From Fimbriimonadaceae bacterium (lineage in GTDB: Bacteria > Armatimonadota > Fimbriimonadia > Fimbriimonadales > Fimbriimonadaceae), in assembly GCA_019638795.1 (NCBI GenBank), contig JAHBTB010000012.1, positions 1 to 64,000 of the forward strand: a DNA stretch of 64,000 bases. Direction: 5' to 3'. The stretch's first letter is position 1, and each line of letters begins with the position of its first letter. Positions 34,868 to 42,248 of this stretch are shown here, in pieces. The notes under the pieces are model-generated. The model saw nothing but the letters and a program-made list of their open reading frames with translations. It made no database searches and was not told the DNA's origin. A program made the translations under genes and the position numbers.

Positions 34868-35995
34868 ATGCTTGACCCCCGCGTGACGCGGCTGGCGGAG
34901 AACATCTGCTCCCGCTCCACCCACCTCTCCTCAGCGGACAACGTCCTTGTCCATGCCGTCGACATTCCCGACGAAGTCGTCGCCGAGTTTGTCCGTGTCG
35001 CCCAAGCGACCGGCGCTAACGTCGTCGTCAGGCTGGAGAGCAACCGGATCAAGCGTCGGCTCCTCCTTGGAATGACCGAGCAAAACGCCAAACTGATCGC
35101 CGCCGCCGAACTCGCGGAGATGCAGAAGATGACCGCTTACATAGCACTGCGCGGAGGAGACAACACCAGCGAACTCGGCGACGTCCCCACCGAAACCCTG
35201 AACTTGTGGGAAAAGCATTACACCACCCCAGTCGTCTTGGAGTGCCGCGTCCCCAACACCAAGTGGGTCGCGATGCGGTGGCCGTCGCCCAGCATGGCGC
35301 AGCTCGCCAAGCTGCCTACCGACGCCTTTGAAGACTTCTACTTCGACGTCTGCACCCTGGACTACTCGAAGATGGCCAAGGCCGCCGAGCCGCTTGTCGA
35401 TTTGATGGACCGCACCGACCGCGTCCGGCTTGTGGGGCCCGGCACCGACTTTTCATTCAGCATCAAGGGCGTCGGAAGCAAGAGCTGCCACGGCGAGCGC
35501 AACATTCCGGACGGCGAGTGCTTCAGTTGCCCGGTCGCCGGCTCGGCCAACGGCACCGTCCAATACAACACGGTCAGCCTGTACCAGGGGACTGAGTTCA
35601 AGGACATCAGGTTTGTGGTCAAGGACGGGAGGATCATCGAGGCCGAGGCAGGCGAGCAGACCGCCAAGGTCAACGCCATCCTCGACACCGACGAGGGTGC
35701 CCGTTCGTTTGGTGAGTGGTCGCTCGGCTACAACCCCTACGTCCTGCATCCGATGAAGGACACCCTGTTCGACGAGAAGATCGCGGGTTCCTTCCACCTG
35801 ACTCCCGGCAACGCCTATGAAGGCAAGGGAGGCGGCCAAAACAAGAGCGCCGTCCACTGGGACATCGTCTGTATCCAACGCCCCGATTACGGCGGGGGTG
35901 AAGTGTGGTTTGACGACGTCCTCGTGCGCAAGGACGGTCTGTTCACCTTGCCTGAACTCCAAGGCCTCAACCCCGACCGACTCCGTGACGCGTAA
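34868..35995 (+). CDS. Aminopeptidase, family M29
   Basis: 375-residue metallo-aminopeptidase related to thermophilic AmpS/AmpT. Family features in order: NVLVHAVDIPDEVVAEFVRV (about 27), AYIALRGGDNTSELGDVP (about 92), NIPDGECFSCPVAGSANGTV (about 213), the metal-ligand Glu in that segment, and KSAVHWDIVCIQRPD (about 327), where His/Asp ligands lie. It is cytosolic and removes N-terminal residues from peptides, a plausible partner for the Tricorn-like protease. The start at 34868 replaces a longer in-frame extension that lacks similarity. Confidence 0.9.
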   Translation: MLDPRVTRLAENICSRSTHLSSADNVLVHAVDIPDEVVAEFVRVAQATGANVVVRLESNRIKRRLLLGMTEQNAKLIAAAELAEMQKMTAYIALRGGDNTSELGDVPTETLNLWEKHYTTPVVLECRVPNTKWVAMRWPSPSMAQLAKLPTDAFEDFYFDVCTLDYSKMAKAAEPLVDLMDRTDRVRLVGPGTDFSFSIKGVGSKSCHGERNIPDGECFSCPVAGSANGTVQYNTVSLYQGTEFKDIRFVVKDGRIIEAEAGEQTAKVNAILDTDEGARSFGEWSLGYNPYVLHPMKDTLFDEKIAGSFHLTPGNAYEGKGGGQNKSAVHWDIVCIQRPDYGGGEVWFDDVLVRKDGLFTLPELQGLNPDRLRDA

Positions 35996-36093
35996 AGAAG
36001 GCCCAGGAGATTTGACGGGCGACCCTAAGTAGGCCGGGGACGACCGTCCGACAATCCTTGTAGGGTCGGTCACCCTGCTAGGAGTACGCCAGG

Positions 36094-37296
36094 ATGCCTC
36101 AGTTTGCTTACGTCGCCGTTGACAACACCGGCAAGGAGATCAAATCGGTCCTCGACGCGGAGAACGAGTCGGCGGTCATCGGCCGTCTGCGCGAGCTCTC
36201 CCTGCAGGTCGTCGAGGTCAAGGAGACCAAGCGTAAGGTCCAGACGGGCAAAGCCCGGGGCAAGATGAAGCCCAAGGCGCTGGTCGTCTTCTCGCGGCAG
36301 TTCGCCACGATGATCGACGCGGGTATCCCCATCCTGCGCTGCCTGGAGATCCTGTCTTCGCAGACCAAGGACCCGTTCATGCGTCCGGCCCTCGAGCAGA
36401 TCACCGCCGACGTCAAGGGCGGTTCGACCCTCAACGAGGCGATGGCCAAGCACCCGGTGGTGTTTGGCAAACTCTACGTCAACATGGTGCGCGCCGCCGA
36501 GATCGGCGGCATCTTGGACGTCATCCTCGACCGCCTCAGCGGCTTTCTTGAGTACGAGAACGAGGTCCGGGCGAAGATCAAGTCGGCGATGATGTACCCG
36601 GTCTTGGTCATCTGCTTCAGCCAGTTGATGCTGTTCGTCCTCTTCAGTTTCGTCCTGCCGAAGTTTAAGGAGATCTTCAACGGCATGGACGTCAAGCTGC
36701 CGTTCGTCACCGCCATGCTCTTCGCGATGGGTGACTTCATGGCGGCGTATTGGTGGGTCATCCTGCTCGTCTTGGGCGCGATCTTCTTCGGCATCAAGTC
36801 GTACGCCAAGACACCCAAGGGCAAGCACCAGTTGGACTACATCAAGCTGAAGTTCCCGATCATCGGAGAACTAGCGCTCAAGATGAGCGTCGCCCGGTTC
36901 TGCCGCACGTTCGGCACCCTGATCAACAGCGGCGTGCCGATGATGCGGAGCCTCGAGATTGTCGGCGAGACCCTCAACAACGCCGTCCTCACCGAGGCGA
37001 TCGACCACACCCGCAACAGCATCCGCGAGGGTAGCAAACTCAGCGCCCCGCTAGCCCAGAGCGGCCTCTTCCCCAGCATGGTCACCCACATGATCGACGT
37101 CGGTGAAGAGTCGGGCCGCCTCAGCGAGATGATGGTCAAAGTGGGCGACTTCTACGACGCCGAAGTCGAGTCCACCGTGAAAGGTTTGACATCGATGATC
37201 GAGCCCTTGCTCATCATCTTTCTTGGCCTGGTCGTCGGTTTCATCGCCATCTCGGTCATGACTCCGGTCTTCACCCTGGTCAACGGCGTCAAGTGA
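36094..37296 (+). CDS. pilC: Type IV pilus inner-membrane platform protein PilC (GspF family)
   Basis: 400 residues. A short N-terminal GspF linker (QFAYVAVDNTGKEI) precedes two copies of the T2SSF domain: FSRQFATMIDAGIPILRCLE (about 68) and ARFCRTFGTLINSGVPMMRS (about 267). Membrane segments lie at about 170-195, 215-240 and 370-395. PilC couples the PilB ATPase to pilus assembly. Start fixed by a GGAG ribosome site ahead of ATG 36094. The gene is not linked to other pil genes except PilB at 27.6-30.4 kb. A sigma-GGDEF gene follows 151 bp downstream. Confidence 0.95.
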   Translation: MPQFAYVAVDNTGKEIKSVLDAENESAVIGRLRELSLQVVEVKETKRKVQTGKARGKMKPKALVVFSRQFATMIDAGIPILRCLEILSSQTKDPFMRPALEQITADVKGGSTLNEAMAKHPVVFGKLYVNMVRAAEIGGILDVILDRLSGFLEYENEVRAKIKSAMMYPVLVICFSQLMLFVLFSFVLPKFKEIFNGMDVKLPFVTAMLFAMGDFMAAYWWVILLVLGAIFFGIKSYAKTPKGKHQLDYIKLKFPIIGELALKMSVARFCRTFGTLINSGVPMMRSLEIVGETLNNAVLTEAIDHTRNSIREGSKLSAPLAQSGLFPSMVTHMIDVGEESGRLSEMMVKVGDFYDAEVESTVKGLTSMIEPLLIIFLGLVVGFIAISVMTPVFTLVNGVK

Positions 37297-37447
37297 CGCG
37301 AGCCTAGAGACAACTGCATAACAACTGAATATCAGGCCGGCGCCGCAGGATGCGGCGCAGGGCCAATCAAAGCCAAGGGTCACGGCAGGACGCCGGTCAG
37401 CCCTTGGGCGCGGGAAAGGATTTCCGCGTGACGGTCACGGAGCGAAC
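37297..37447 (+). other. pilC-sigma intergenic region with a short hairpin
   Basis: Contains GCGCCGC AGGAT GCGGCGC (37341-37359), a 7 bp stem without a T-run. A weak GGAG lies before ATG 37448. No other signal was recognised, so the sigma gene may be partly read through from pilC. Confidence 0.35.
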
Positions 37448-38716
37448 ATGTCGGAAGCATTGGCAAAGAGGAACGCAGACGCCGAACAGTTGATCCTTGA
37501 GTACCTGGCGGATCCCAGGCCAGACCTCAAGGACCTGGTGATCCTGCATTACGCGGGCATGGTGGAGCGCATCGCGAGAAGGTTCAGTGGGGTCGAGTCG
37601 GTCGACGACCTCGCCCAAGTCGGCTACATCGGCCTGCTCAACGCGCTCAGCAAGTTCGACCCCGCCGCCGGCGTCCGCTTCAACACGTACGCCACCCACC
37701 TGGTCGCCGGAGAGATCAAGCACTACCTGCGCGACCGGGCCCAGACGATCCGCCACCCAGCCTGGCTCCAAGAGCTCCGTCACAAAGTCAACCGCGCCAC
37801 CACCGTCCTCCAGGCCGAGTTGGGGCGGGTCCCGACCGACCGCGAGGTCGCCGAACGGATCGGCGTGAGCGAATCGGCCGTCCAAGAGGTCAACGCGACC
37901 CACGACATGCTCCGGGTCGCCAGCCTAGACGCCACGCCCAATGACGACGACGAGGCGGACAGCGACGTCGAGCGCTTGGACGGGAGCCTCGTCCAAGGCG
38001 CCCAGACCAGCGTCGAGGACCGCGTCGTGCTGGAGACGGCGATGCAACAACTCCGTGACCTTGAGCGCGAGGTCCTCGTTCTCTTCCACTTCGACGCCCT
38101 CAGCCAGACCGAGATTGCCGCCCGGCTGGGCATCTCCTGTAACTACGTCTCCCACATCCTGCGCCAGTCGCTCTCCAAGCTACGCCGCATTCTCACCGCC
38201 GAGGAAGACCAGGACCGCCTGCTCCGCCTCGCCCGCCCCGACCAGTCTGACCAGGTGATGGACCCTGAGACCAGCGCGTACACCGAGGCCTACTTCAAAT
38301 CACGCCTGACAGAGGAGCTACACCGGGTGTGCAGCCACAACGGGGTCGTCAGCATCGTCATGGTCGAGATCACCGGCGTCCAAAACATGCGCGGGTTCTT
38401 CGGCGAGCAGGGAGTCAAGGAGTTCGTCACAGACGCGGCCGAGTTCTTCCGGTCCAGCGTGCGCGCCCTCGACATAGTCTGCCGCCACGGGCAGCACGGG
38501 TTCGGCATCATCTTGCCGTCGACCGGTGACACTGCCGAGACGGTCTGCCAACGCCTCGAGACGAAGTTCGGCCGGTGGGCCGTCGGCCGCATCGCGCCGA
38601 ACAGCCCGATGAAGGTCCGCTTCGGGTTCGCCACGGGCCCGGACAGCGGCCGCTCGGTGGCCGACCTTGTCAAGGCCGCCCTGCCCGACGACGAGACCTT
38701 AGCCCAAGCCGCCTAA
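37448..38716 (+). CDS. Sigma-70 family factor fused to a degenerate GGDEF domain
   Basis: 422 residues. Residues about 25-265 are a group 3 sigma factor (SigB/SigF/WhiG-like). Region 2 contains DLAQVGYIGLLNALSKFDP and RFNTYATHLVAGEIKHYLRD; region 3 contains LGRVPTDREVAERIGVSESA; region 4 has the helix-turn-helix SQTEIAARLGISCNYVSHIL. Residues about 271-415 are a GGDEF-like domain: DPETSAYTEAYFKSRLTEEL at its start and GFGIILPSTGDTAETVCQRL after the signature position. The signature GGDEF is replaced by GQHGF (348-352), so cyclase activity is unlikely. RALD (339-342), five residues upstream, matches the RxxD inhibitory c-di-GMP site. I infer a sigma factor controlled by c-di-GMP. Confidence 0.9.
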   Translation: MSEALAKRNADAEQLILEYLADPRPDLKDLVILHYAGMVERIARRFSGVESVDDLAQVGYIGLLNALSKFDPAAGVRFNTYATHLVAGEIKHYLRDRAQTIRHPAWLQELRHKVNRATTVLQAELGRVPTDREVAERIGVSESAVQEVNATHDMLRVASLDATPNDDDEADSDVERLDGSLVQGAQTSVEDRVVLETAMQQLRDLEREVLVLFHFDALSQTEIAARLGISCNYVSHILRQSLSKLRRILTAEEDQDRLLRLARPDQSDQVMDPETSAYTEAYFKSRLTEELHRVCSHNGVVSIVMVEITGVQNMRGFFGEQGVKEFVTDAAEFFRSSVRALDIVCRHGQHGFGIILPSTGDTAETVCQRLETKFGRWAVGRIAPNSPMKVRFGFATGPDSGRSVADLVKAALPDDETLAQAA

Positions 38717-38726
38717 GCCGCGCCGC

Positions 38727-38732
38727 CACAAT
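38727..38732 (+). promoter_or_regulatory. -10-like element before the RibD-like gene
   Basis: CACAAT ends 7 nt before GTG 38740. Confidence 0.4.
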
Positions 38733-38739
38733 CGTCCAT

Positions 38740-39408
38740 GTGGCGGATGGTGTTTATCCCGGCCTGACCTTCGGGCCCGCGCCTTCGGACCGGCCTTACG
38801 TCGTCATCAACATGGTGGCGACGATCGACGGGAAGACGGTCAGCGGGCGGCGCGACGAGACCGTCGAGGACCTAGGCTCGGCCATCGACCACGCCACGAT
38901 GCGCCAGATCGAGGTCGCGGGCGACGCGGTGCTCGTGGGAGCCGGCCTCATGCGCGCCACTCCGGGTCTCTGGTACCCGCGGCAACTCAAGCGGTACGTC
39001 GCCACCCGCGGCGGCGCACTGGACTGGCAGTCCCGGTTCTTCACCGACGCACCCGACCAAGCCTGGGTCGTCGGCCCGGCGTCCGCTTTGCCTGCGGGCA
39101 CCCAATGCGTCGACACAGGTGGAGCGACCGACTGGTCGCGGGTCCTCGGCACGGTCCGGCGGGAGCATGGCATCGAACGGCTTGTGGTGGAAGGTGGCAG
39201 CGAACTGAACGCCGGGTTGCTCCAGGCAGGGCTCGTCGACGAACTGTTCCTTACCCTTGCCCCCAAGATCAAGCTCGGACGCGACGTCCCCACCTACGCT
39301 GGCGGCGAGCCCTTGCCTCGGTCGTCACTGCTCCGTTTCCGCCTCGTGAGTTGCCAACCAGTCGGCGACGAAGTCTTCCTCCGTTACCGACGGCCGGAGG
39401 CCGGGTAG
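38740..39408 (+). CDS. RibD C-terminal / dihydrofolate-reductase-like protein
   Basis: 222 residues of the RibD_C family. It opens with PYVVINMVATIDGKTVSGRR (about 22-41), typical of pyrimidine reductases. VGAGLMRATPGLWYP (about 72) and ERLVVEGGSELNAGLLQAGL (about 147-166) are the NADPH-binding landmarks. There is no deaminase domain. It could be the stand-alone reductase of riboflavin synthesis or a related NADPH reductase; no other rib genes are nearby. Start GTG 38740 is the first in-frame start after the sigma gene. Confidence 0.85.
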   Translation: MADGVYPGLTFGPAPSDRPYVVINMVATIDGKTVSGRRDETVEDLGSAIDHATMRQIEVAGDAVLVGAGLMRATPGLWYPRQLKRYVATRGGALDWQSRFFTDAPDQAWVVGPASALPAGTQCVDTGGATDWSRVLGTVRREHGIERLVVEGGSELNAGLLQAGLVDELFLTLAPKIKLGRDVPTYAGGEPLPRSSLLRFRLVSCQPVGDEVFLRYRRPEAG

Positions 39409-39412
39409 CGCC

Positions 39413-40561
39413 GTGCGGACGCGGGGGCCGCTGCGGTCGGCCACCTACCTCCTGCGGAACAAGGGCAAGTCCCTCCCGCTCGTCGGTGTCATCGTGCTCG
39501 CCGTCATGCTTGTCAGCGGCATCGTTTCGATGATGGACTCGATCCCCCTGAGCATCCGGACCATCTACAGCTACTCGCGCCACTACGCCGGCCTGACCCC
39601 GCGGGGCGACCCCACCCAGACCGAACGCATCAAAGAGACGGTGGAGCAGGAGAGCCCGGTCAAACCCGACCGGATCATGTACGTGAGGGGTCTGGACCTG
39701 AACGTCATGAGCATCGTCGGCAAATGGCCGTTCGTGATCATCGCCCTGAAACCGGAAGACTTCCCCTACTACATGGAGCATGTCGGTCCGGGAAAGCTCG
39801 ACGGGCGCCTGCCCAGGCCGGGTGAGGCCGCCGTCGTCTTGAGCGAACCGGTGATGCGCAACCTTCACGTCAAGCTTGGCGACATCATCCTCGGGCCGGA
39901 CAAGCCGGAGGCGTACTCGCCCAACGAGGTACGCGTCGTCGGCATGGTCCACTCGCCGGAATGGGTCGCGGCCATGCCTTACGACTACGTCGCCGAGAAC
40001 CACTTCCCCCCGGTCGACGCCCTTCTTGTCTTCGCCAAGGACGCCGACGAGCAACGCCAGTTTGACCACTGGGCCGAGAAGCGCTTCACCGGCGAGCGGG
40101 CGCGTGTCTTTGCCTACCACAAGCTGGAAAAGGACACGGCAGAGATGTTCAACATCCTGTACAAGATCCTCGACGTCGTCATCGGTCTGCTCGTCGTGGT
40201 CATCACGATCATGATGGGCATGCTCATCAGCATCTTCCTGGCCCAGCGTGTCCAAGAGTTCGGCCTGCTCCAGGCCCTCGGATACACGAAGAGGGCGATC
40301 TTGGGCCGGGTGATGGGAGAGATGACCGCCGTCGTGGTCGGCGGCTGGGTCGCCGGAGTGCTGGTGGCCTACGCGCTCCTCAACGTCGTCAAGGCGTCGC
40401 TCATGGATCCCCGGGCGTTCATGCTCGACCCGCTTGACCGTACCGCCTACATGTACACCCTTCCCGTGCCCGTCGCGATCTACACCGTCGCCTTGGCGAC
40501 GGTCTTGCACCGGTTCCGCACCTTTGACCCTGTCGCGGTGGTCGAAAGGAGGGTCGTGTGA
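39413..40561 (+). CDS. ABC transporter permease (FtsX/MacB-like)
   Basis: 382 residues. One N-terminal membrane helix (about 20-42) is followed by a ~200-residue extracytoplasmic MacB-PCD-type domain (about 45-235) and three C-terminal helices: LDVVIGLLVVVITIMMGMLI (about 252-275), about 300-325 and about 350-370. The loop AQRVQEFGLLQALGYTKRAI is the coupling motif of FtsX-domain permeases. The DevC/LolE/MacB class exports or mechanotransmits and does not import. Start GTG 39413. The stop overlaps the ATPase start (GTGA). Confidence 0.9.
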   Translation: MRTRGPLRSATYLLRNKGKSLPLVGVIVLAVMLVSGIVSMMDSIPLSIRTIYSYSRHYAGLTPRGDPTQTERIKETVEQESPVKPDRIMYVRGLDLNVMSIVGKWPFVIIALKPEDFPYYMEHVGPGKLDGRLPRPGEAAVVLSEPVMRNLHVKLGDIILGPDKPEAYSPNEVRVVGMVHSPEWVAAMPYDYVAENHFPPVDALLVFAKDADEQRQFDHWAEKRFTGERARVFAYHKLEKDTAEMFNILYKILDVVIGLLVVVITIMMGMLISIFLAQRVQEFGLLQALGYTKRAILGRVMGEMTAVVVGGWVAGVLVAYALLNVVKASLMDPRAFMLDPLDRTAYMYTLPVPVAIYTVALATVLHRFRTFDPVAVVERRVV

Positions 40562-41199
40562 CGGCCCTGGAGCAGGCGTCCCTGGTCTATCGCGACAAGG
40601 AGGGCGACGTCTACGCCTGTCGGGAGGTGGACCTGGAAGTCCGGCCGGGTGAGTTCCTGGGCATCTTGGGGCCAAGCGGCTCGGGAAAGTCGTCGCTCCT
40701 CTACATGCTCAGCGGCCTGAAGGTGCCGACTTCCGGCCGTGCCCTCTACCGTGGTCGTCGTCTCGACGAGCTTTCCGACGCGGAACGCAGCAACCTGCGC
40801 CTGAGGACCTTCGGGTTTGTCTTCCAGCACCCGTTCCTGGTCGGCTACCTCTCCGCGCTGGAGAACATCCTTGTGGCCCGCCCCGACGCCGACGCCCGGG
40901 ACGAAGCCGCCGAGCTTCTTCATGCCGTGGGCCTGTCAGAGAAATCGCACCGCCTACCCCACGAACTCAGCGGCGGCGAGAGGCAACGCGTGTGCGTGGC
41001 GCGGGCGCTCTTGGGGCGGCCCGAGGTCGTCTTCTGCGACGAACCGACCGCGGCGCTCGACCACGCGACGGGGGTGCGCGTCATGGACCTTCTCCGACGG
41101 CACCGTGGCGACGGCAGTTTGGTGGTGGTCACCCACGACCCCACGATGCTCGACGGGGTGGACCGGGCCGTCCATATGGCCGAAGGCAGGGTCCTTTAG
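40558..41199 (+). CDS. ABC transporter ATP-binding protein (LolD/MacB class)
   Basis: 213 residues with all ABC motifs: Walker A GPSGSGKSS (about 41), Q-loop FGFVFQHPFLVGY, signature LSGGERQRV, Walker B VVFCDEPTAALD and the H-loop VVTHD. It is the energising subunit for the permease directly upstream, with which it overlaps. The operon lacks a periplasmic adaptor gene, so substrate and direction beyond class-level export are unknown. Confidence 0.95.
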   Translation: MTALEQASLVYRDKEGDVYACREVDLEVRPGEFLGILGPSGSGKSSLLYMLSGLKVPTSGRALYRGRRLDELSDAERSNLRLRTFGFVFQHPFLVGYLSALENILVARPDADARDEAAELLHAVGLSEKSHRLPHELSGGERQRVCVARALLGRPEVVFCDEPTAALDHATGVRVMDLLRRHRGDGSLVVVTHDPTMLDGVDRAVHMAEGRVL

Positions 41200-41291
41200 C
41201 GACAGGGATCGTGTTTGGCCAGAAAAGTGCCGTCTAACAAACTGTGGTGCCGGGCGGTCAGTGACAACCTTCCCGTCATGGGCCCCATCGC

Positions 41292-41320
41292 TTGATTTCG
41301 AACCTAGCGTTTGGTATCAT
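41292..41320 (+). promoter_or_regulatory. Promoter of the speD leader
   Basis: TTGATT (41292-41297), a 17 bp spacer and TATCAT (41315-41320): a near-consensus housekeeping promoter. The predicted start is about 41327, some 230 nt before speD. Confidence 0.65.
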
Positions 41321-41326
41321 GCGTCC

Positions 41327-41555
41327 GCGCGGCAGACGTCGGGTGACCGGTAGCTGGCGCCGAAAGCTGAGGACCATCCTGTCTTAATCGAGGCGGGAAC
41401 AGGTCAGGAGGACAGGTGCTCTCAAAGCGGCGGTCCCCTGGTTTGTCGGGTTACGAACGGCCTGCAGGGCCTCAGTTTTGTCGTTCGGTCGGGTTTCTCC
41501 ACCGACCTCGCCCCACGGGGCGGAGTCGGTCGAGACCAACGTGAGGGAAACTTGA
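41327..41555 (+). promoter_or_regulatory. Long structured leader upstream of speD (candidate riboswitch or attenuator)
   Basis: About 229 nt lie between the predicted start site and TTG 41556. CCGACC (41502-41507) can pair either upstream with GGTCGG (41487-41492) or downstream with GTCGGT (41525-41530) in a hairpin that also contains CGCC...GGCG. These pairings exclude each other and sit just before the speD ribosome site GAGGG (41543-41547). Further potential stems involve CCTGTC and GACAGG around 41378-41417. No known riboswitch class was recognised. Confidence 0.5.
41416..41544 (+). CDS. Possible 42-codon Arg-rich leader peptide upstream of speD
   Basis: GTG 41416 is preceded by AGGAGG (41406-41411) with a 4 nt gap, the strongest ribosome site in the region. 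The frame runs 42 codons to TGA 41542-41544. The peptide is rich in arginine (10) and proline, for example SKRRSPG near the start and GRSRSRPT at the end. The stop overlaps the speD ribosome site GAGGG, which would couple termination to speD initiation. Leader peptides do regulate polyamine genes elsewhere (speF, AMD1), but homology is not claimed; chance remains possible. Confidence 0.35.
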   Translation: MLSKRRSPGLSGYERPAGPQFCRSVGFLHRPRPTGRSRSRPT

Positions 41556-42164
41556 TTGGCTACCACAGTACTGACTCCATTGTTCGCGGCCTGTGCCGCG
41601 GTCGTTGTTCCGTTGGCTAGCGCCCAACGCCAGGCCTGGTTCCGGCGCATGCTGGGCCGCAAAAACCGAAAGGACATGGTCGCGGCTCCGCCGCGGATCG
41701 AAAACGAGGCCGGTTGGCAGCTCGTGCACAGCGAGGACGCCGACGACTTCAACCACTGGCTCGGGCGAGACTCCCAAGGTCTGCCCCCCACCCAAGGGGA
41801 GGAGCCCTCACTCGGGTCCCATCTCCTGATCGAGTTGTTCGATTGCGACCACGAGGCGCTTGAGAAGGAGATGTCCGTCGGTGCCGCCATGCTGGACGCC
41901 GCCCGCGCCAGCGAGGCGACGATCGTCACGCATTCCTTCCACGAGTTCAAGCCGTTCGGCGTCTCGGGCGCGGTGATCATCCAGGAGTCGCACTACACCG
42001 TGCACACCTGGCCGGAACACGGCTACGCGGCGGTCGACCTCTTCTATTGCGGCGGCACGATCCATGTCGACCGGGCTATCGAAGTCCTACGCGACCGGTT
42101 CAAGCCGGGACGGATCAAGTTCCTTGTCGTCCGCCGCGGTATCCAGAGCGAAGTCGACCTCTGA
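41556..42164 (+). CDS. speD: S-adenosylmethionine decarboxylase proenzyme
   Basis: Pyruvoyl enzyme that supplies aminopropyl donor for spermidine. The core (about 87-200) matches bacterial class 1B SpeD: GSHLLIELFDCDHEALEKEM, THSFHEFKPFGVSGAVIIQE and ESHYTVHTWPEHGYAAVDLF. Self-cleavage is expected between Glu144 and Ser145. With the TTG start at 41556 (GAGGG eight bases upstream) the protein has an unusual ~85-residue N-terminal extension with a hydrophobic stretch (about 7-23, TPLFAACAAVVVPLA). Starts at ATG 41649 or 41676 would shorten it. speE follows 84 bp downstream. Confidence 0.92.
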   Translation: MATTVLTPLFAACAAVVVPLASAQRQAWFRRMLGRKNRKDMVAAPPRIENEAGWQLVHSEDADDFNHWLGRDSQGLPPTQGEEPSLGSHLLIELFDCDHEALEKEMSVGAAMLDAARASEATIVTHSFHEFKPFGVSGAVIIQESHYTVHTWPEHGYAAVDLFYCGGTIHVDRAIEVLRDRFKPGRIKFLVVRRGIQSEVDL

Positions 42165-42172
42165 TCCCAACC

Positions 42173-42226
42173 TTCGGTCCCCGACCAGACGTCGGGGACC
42201 GAAGTCTGCCGACCCCCGACGTCTGG
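42173..42226 (+). promoter_or_regulatory. Overlapping inverted repeats between speD and speE (operator or switch)
   Basis: Arm A TTCGGTCCCCGAC (42173-42185) pairs with GTCGGGGACCGAA (42191-42203): a perfect 13 bp stem with a 5 nt loop. The middle segment CCAGACGTCGGGG (42185-42197) also pairs with CCCCGACGTCTGG (42214-42226), another perfect 13 bp pairing. Both cannot form at once. The second repeat ends 3 bp before the speE -10. Confidence 0.75.
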
Positions 42227-42229
42227 TGC

Positions 42230-42235
42230 TATCCT
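42230..42235 (+). promoter_or_regulatory. -10-like element before speE
   Basis: TATCCT preceded by TGC, ending 13 nt before ATG 42249; no ribosome site is visible. Confidence 0.45.
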
Positions 42236-42248
42236 CTCGCGGACTTCC

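Noticed and set aside
37341-37359. Intrinsic terminator after pilC
   Set aside because: 7 bp stem only and no T-run; kept as a hairpin of unknown role.
38740-39408. Bifunctional RibD
   Set aside because: No deaminase domain (no HAE or PCxxC motifs); only the reductase half is present.
41292-41312. TTTCGAACCTAG resembles a tRNA T-arm
   Set aside because: No acceptor or anticodon stem can be formed around it, and it lies within a good -35/-10 promoter.
41390-41425. AACAGGTCAGGAGGACAGG resembles part of the signal recognition particle RNA
   Set aside because: The diagnostic GGAAGG tetraloop and AGCAG segment are missing; the match stops after about 9 bases.
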